Below, in pieces: positions 15,639-20,166 of a stretch of DNA of 20,166 nt. Origin of the DNA: Roseitalea sp964606055 (GTDB lineage: Bacteria; Pseudomonadota; Alphaproteobacteria; Rhizobiales; Rhizobiaceae); assembly GCA_964606055.1 (NCBI GenBank), contig CAZSFA010000041.1:1-20166 (forward strand), written 5' to 3'. Within the stretch, counting starts at the first letter, position 1; each line of letters opens with the position of its first letter. A program made the position numbers and the translations under genes. A model generated the notes under the pieces. The model did not search any database. It was not told the origin of the DNA and saw nothing but the letters and a program-made list of their open reading frames with translations.

Positions 15639-16658
15639 TCAGCGCGCCAGATGGCCGACGCGAGCCGCGCGGGCCTGCGCCGTCAGCGCCAGTTCCATCA
15701 CCTTGAAGCAATGCGACTGGGCCATCGCCGTTTCGGATCGATCCGCGACGTCGGCGCTCAACCGGCCAAAATAGGTCAGCGGCGTTCGTGACGCGTCGAT
15801 GTGCTCGCAGCGTGTTCCGTTGACCAGGAAGACGTGATCGGTGCCGCGGCGGCCGGCGATGTCGACATATTTGCGCAGTTCGATCGTGCCTTCGGTGCCC
15901 AGAATGGTCAGCCGACCATCGCCCCAGGTCGGCAGTCCGTCGGCGGTGTACCAGTCAACCCGAACATAGCCCTGCCCCTTTGCCGAACGCAGCATCACCT
16001 CGCCGAAATCCTCAAGACCGGGGTCCGCGGGATTGGCGAAGTTGCCGACCGACGACGCCACGATCTCCGCGTCGTCCGACCCGGTGAAGAACAGGAACTG
16101 ATCGATCTGGTGCGAGGCAATGTCGGTCAGAATGCCGCCGTAGCGCTCGGCATCGAAGAACCAGCCGGGGCGTGTCGGGCGGTTGAGCCGGTGCGGGCCA
16201 AGTCCCACCGTCTGCACGACCTGGCCTATTGCGCCTTGTCCGATCAGTTCGGCCGCCTTGGCGACCGCCGGCACTTCGAAACGTTCCGAGAAGTTCACCG
16301 ACCAGATGCGGCCGGTCTCGGCGACGACGGCCTTGATTGCGGCCAACTGGTCGAGCGTTGTGCAGCCCGGCTTGTCAACCATCACGTCCTTGCCAGCGCG
16401 CATCGCCTCAATGGCGCGGTCGGCGCGGTTGACCGGCACATCGGCGATCAGGATCAGATCAATGTCGGGATCGTCCAGCAATGCGCGCCGGTCATCGACG
16501 CGGGGAATGTCGGCAAAGCGCTTGACAAACCCGGCGACCGGATGCGGCTCGCCTTCGGTCCACCAACCCTTGCACACCGCACCCGCAGCCAACATGCCGC
16601 CAAGCATGCCGAAACTGTGCCGGTGATCGATGCCGATCACCCCGACCCCGAGCGTCAT
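15639..16658 (-). CDS. Gfo/Idh/MocA family oxidoreductase, divergent (DKP variant)
   Basis: This 339-residue member of the family has unusual key motifs. The first strand reads GVGVIGIDHRHSFGMLGG, so the usual glycine-rich G-x-G-x-x-G/A loop is altered to one containing DHRHS. The usual EKP is DKP (95-97, VMVDKPGC). The C-terminal domain has WFFDAERYGGILTDIASHQIDQFLFF, with the H-x-x-D arrangement (HQID) typical of catalytic residues, and a later VNGTRCEHIDASRTPLTYFGRL segment. The start ATG 16658 has GGGAG ahead of it and lies two bases past the stop of the previous gene. A long upstream open frame (to 16952) is out-of-frame shadow of the neighbour. It is either a true dehydrogenase with modified cofactor binding or a non-oxidative family member; the substrate is unknown. 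Confidence 0.9.
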   Translation of the reverse strand: MTLGVGVIGIDHRHSFGMLGGMLAAGAVCKGWWTEGEPHPVAGFVKRFADIPRVDDRRALLDDPDIDLILIADVPVNRADRAIEAMRAGKDVMVDKPGCTTLDQLAAIKAVVAETGRIWSVNFSERFEVPAVAKAAELIGQGAIGQVVQTVGLGPHRLNRPTRPGWFFDAERYGGILTDIASHQIDQFLFFTGSDDAEIVASSVGNFANPADPGLEDFGEVMLRSAKGQGYVRVDWYTADGLPTWGDGRLTILGTEGTIELRKYVDIAGRRGTDHVFLVNGTRCEHIDASRTPLTYFGRLSADVADRSETAMAQSHCFKVMELALTAQARAARVGHLAR

Positions 16659-16660
16659 GC

Positions 16661-17697
16661 TCAACTCCCGTTCTGTATCGTGACCGCCCGCCCCTCCCGC
16701 GAGGAGGCAACCAGCGCATCGATGAGGTAATGCACGCCCAGCGCGTCGCGGCCGGTGACGGACGGCTCCCGGCCCGCAGACACCGCATCGACAAAATCGG
16801 CGATCAGGTCGCGGTGCCAGTCGAAGGGAAACGCCATCGGATCGGCCCCGCCACCGGTGCCCGCAGCCGTCTCGCCGTGGCTCTCGACCCGGCCGTCGCG
16901 CCAGTTGAGCGTCAACACGCCCGATTGCAGATGCGCGCTGGCCTTCTCGCAATCGAGGGTGATGGATTCGGCGTCACCGGGAAAGGCCGCCGTCGTTGCC
17001 ATGATCGCGCCCATCGCGCCATTGGCAAAATGCAGACCGCCCGCGACGAAATCCTCCGATTCCATCGTGTGAAACGGCGTCGTGCCGACCACGGCCTGCA
17101 CCTCCGCAACCGGTCCTGTGATCGACAGCATCAGATCGAGCGTGTGGATGGCCTGGCTGATCAGCACGCCGCCCCCGTCACGTGCATAGGTGCCACGGCC
17201 CGGCTCGTCATAGTAGCTCTGCGCGCGCCACCAGGGCACGGCGACGCGCACCAGCCCGATGGCGCCCAATGCACCCGAATGCACCCGATCGTAAAGCGCG
17301 CGAGAGGCCGCGCGAAACCGGTGCTGGAAAACGATGCCGAGCGCGACACCGGCATTCTCGCACAGGGCCACCAGTTCTTCGGCCGCCTCGCTCGTCCGTT
17401 CGACGGGCTTTTCCATCAGGATGTGCTTGCCAGCAGCCGCAAAGCGCTCCACCAGCGCCCGGCGCTGGTTGGGAGGCGTGATCAGGATCACAGCCGCGAG
17501 ATCGGGATCGCCGGCAAGGGCTTCGACCGAAGCGGCTTGCGGGAACCCGTGCCTTGTACAGAACGCGGCGCATTTTTCGGGCGTGCGGGACAAGACTCCA
17601 CGCACTTCGATGCGTGCGGCAAGATCGTTCAACGCAAGCGCATGCGGCTGCGCCGCCATGCCGGTGCCGACGATGCCGATGCCGAACCGGTGTGCGG

Positions 17698-17701
<4 letters not shown>
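16661..17701 (-). CDS. Gfo/Idh/MocA family NAD(P)-dependent oxidoreductase (first in the operon)
   Basis: This 346-residue dehydrogenase has a normal Rossmann start (FGIGIVGTGMAAQPHA), EKP at 97-99 (ILMEKPVE) and FQHRFRAASRALYD. GGGVLISQAIHTLDLMLSITGPV holds the H186 and D189 pair expected for catalysis. The start codon is GTG at 17701, which overlaps the TGA of the ATPase gene by four bases (GTGA), a sign of translational coupling. A GGAG lies about eight bases upstream. It resembles dehydrogenases linked to sugar ABC transporters, but the substrate remains open. Confidence 0.93.
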
Positions 17702-18822
<1,121 letters not shown>

Positions 18823-18841
18823 CGCGCCCCCCTCTTGTCGG

Positions 18842-19858
18842 TCATCGGCTGCGCGCCATCGCAGCCTGCCTGGGTTCGGCCCGCTGAAGATGGACCGGCG
18901 GCAGGCCGTTGAGAATCTGCCTGATGTCATCGCACATCATGGTGCGTATGCGTGAGTAGGACGCTTCCATGCCACCGGCCAGATGCGCTGAGAAGAGCGC
19001 GTGACGCGCCTCGCGCCATCCGCTGCCCGCAGGAACCGGCTCCTCCGGAAAGACATCGACGGCAACACGCAGACGGCCTGTGTCCGCCTGTCGCAACAGC
19101 GACTCGAAGTCGACGACCTCGGCACGCGATGCCAGAACAACGCTCGCATCGTCACCTATCGTCTCCAGCCGATCCGCCGTCAGGAAGCCCTCGTTCTCGC
19201 TTGTCGCGCCCGCAACAATGAAGATGAAACGGCTCGATCGCAGCACCTCGGACAGACCGGCCGCGCGAACGCCCTGCCCGTCGAGGTAGGCGTCGGGAAG
19301 GAAGGGATCATGTACCGCGATGTCGGCGCTGAACGGCCGCAACAGCGGGACGAGCGCACGGCCAAGATTGCCGAAGCCGATAAGCCCGATGGGGGCATCA
19401 AACAGCGAATAGGCGGTGCGATTGCCGGCGATGCCGTAACGCTCGGTTCCGGCACGGAAATCGCGATCGGCTGTCACGAGGCCCCGCGCCAGGTTGATCG
19501 CCTGGCCAAGGCAGAACTCGGCCACCGCCGGCGCCATTGCAGGCGCTGCGCTCAGCACGTGCACGCCCCGCGACTGCGCGAAGGCATAGTCGATGTTCGG
19601 CTCCCAATTGGCCTTCACATTGACGATGGCCTTGAGGTTCCGTGCCCGTTCGAGGCGGCCGCGATCCATTGCCGTCTGGCCGATGATGATGTCGACGTCA
19701 TCAAGCACGCTATCGACCAGATCATCAGGGGCGCGCGACCCGAAATGGGACACGATGCGGCCCATGGACCGCAGCGCCGCTTCGGTACCGGGCGTGAACA
19801 CCATCTGTTCGGTGCGCGGATGCGGGTCAAGGAAGATCAGCGGCGGCATCGACGTCAT
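18842..19858 (-). CDS. D-2-hydroxyacid dehydrogenase family protein
   Basis: This 338-residue NAD-dependent dehydrogenase is of the D-isomer 2-hydroxyacid family. The NAD-binding domain has the loop GFGNLG (161-166). The catalytic triad is present: R245 (ASRAEVVD), E273 in DVFPEEP and H292 in SAHLAGG. The substrate-binding half begins MPPLIFLDPHPRTEQ. Its start ATG 19858 overlaps the TGA of the upstream permease gene by four bases (ATGA), so the genes are coupled. The open frame further upstream to 20146 is shadow. Its place between permease and ATPase of a sugar transporter suggests a substrate derived from the imported compound (glyoxylate/hydroxypyruvate, or a sugar-acid keto product), but this is inference. 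Confidence 0.93.
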   Translation of the reverse strand: MTSMPPLIFLDPHPRTEQMVFTPGTEAALRSMGRIVSHFGSRAPDDLVDSVLDDVDIIIGQTAMDRGRLERARNLKAIVNVKANWEPNIDYAFAQSRGVHVLSAAPAMAPAVAEFCLGQAINLARGLVTADRDFRAGTERYGIAGNRTAYSLFDAPIGLIGFGNLGRALVPLLRPFSADIAVHDPFLPDAYLDGQGVRAAGLSEVLRSSRFIFIVAGATSENEGFLTADRLETIGDDASVVLASRAEVVDFESLLRQADTGRLRVAVDVFPEEPVPAGSGWREARHALFSAHLAGGMEASYSRIRTMMCDDIRQILNGLPPVHLQRAEPRQAAMARSR

Positions 19859-20166
19859 TTCATCCCCGACGATGCGATGCCGGTGGTGATGAAACGCTGC
19901 AGGAACGCAAAGACGATGGTCACCGGGATCAGGGCGACCACGGTCATCGCCAGCACGAAATGCCATTGCACGTTCAACTCGCCCTGGAAGGCGTTCAAGC
20001 CGATCTGCAGCGTGTAGACCTCGGACCGGTTCAGCACGATCAGCGGCCACAGGAAATCGTTCCAGCGCCACATCACCGAGAAGATTGCCAGCACCGCGAT
20101 CGCCGGCAGCGAAAGCGGCAGGACGATCCGCCAGTAGATCGACCATTCGGACGCCTTGTCCATCCG
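19855..20166 (-). CDS. Carbohydrate ABC transporter permease, MalG type, C-terminal part (5' end outside window)
   Basis: Only the last 103 residues are visible; the gene runs past the right edge. They include the EAA coupling loop (DKASEWSIYWRIVLPLSLPAI), which contacts the ATPase, followed by membrane segments around AIAVLAIFSVMWRWNDFLWPL and VLAMTVVALIPVTIVFAFLQRF and the short tail TTGIASSGMK. The EAA loop and the WNDFLWPL stretch are typical of the second (MalG-like) inner-membrane subunit of CUT1 sugar importers. The other permease and the solute-binding protein are expected further upstream, outside the window. Confidence 0.93.
   Translation of the reverse strand, partial: RMDKASEWSIYWRIVLPLSLPAIAVLAIFSVMWRWNDFLWPLIVLNRSEVYTLQIGLNAFQGELNVQWHFVLAMTVVALIPVTIVFAFLQRFITTGIASSGMK

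Noticed and set aside
16659..16952. Upstream extension of the second oxidoreductase
   Set aside because: It is Arg/Gly/Cys-rich and lies inside the neighbouring gene in another frame; a GGGAG site marks the ATG at 16658.

Overview
The window is dense, high-GC DNA with the codon pattern of an alphaproteobacterium. A Hyphomicrobiales-like or related genome is my best guess, from the cobalamin-dependent MetH, a Fur/Mur-type regulator without the zinc cysteines, and a sugar ABC/oxidoreductase operon. The taxon is an inference, not something read directly. I find seventeen protein-coding genes, two cut by the window edges, and no RNA gene, CRISPR array or mobile element. No gene-free stretch reaches 300 bases; the longest is about 154 bases (14403-14556).

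Layout. (1) 2-2077, plus strand: the C-terminal part of methionine synthase MetH. (2) 2087-3049, minus: a PLP enzyme of the serine racemase / threo-3-hydroxyaspartate ammonia-lyase type, convergent with metH. (3) 3112-7427, minus: a three-gene MacB/LolD-like exporter (ATPase, FtsX-type permease, HlyD-type adaptor). (4) 7540-7755, plus: a 71-residue membrane protein, divergent from the exporter, whose 3' end overlaps the next gene on the other strand. (5) 7710-11034, minus: a Fur-family regulator, glucuronate isomerase (uxaC) and fructuronate reductase (uxuB). (6) 11144-14402, minus: two exported proteins with DUF11/DUF7507-like immunoglobulin-type repeats; the larger also has SdrD-B-like domains and a probable OmpA-like C-terminus. 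(7) 14557-20166, minus: a tightly packed sugar-type operon. In transcription order it holds an ABC permease (cut by the edge), a D-2-hydroxyacid dehydrogenase, a MalK/UgpC-type ATPase and three different Gfo/Idh/MocA oxidoreductases.

How they work together. Genes in region 7 are joined by 4-base start/stop overlaps or gaps of 2 to 19 bases, so they are almost certainly one operon. It probably imports a sugar, polyol or sugar acid and oxidises it in several NAD(P)-dependent steps; the substrate cannot be read from the sequence. Region 5 would take D-glucuronate to D-fructuronate and on to D-mannonate, but mannonate dehydratase (uxuA) and KDG kinase are not in the window. Its unusual feature is a Fur-type metalloregulator placed 31 bases ahead of uxaC. 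The exporter in region 3 has no outer-membrane partner here.

The parts least explained by known systems are the exported repeat-protein pair in region 6, where the smaller protein stops inside its second repeat, and the substrate of the three-oxidoreductase operon. Nothing here proves a new molecular system.
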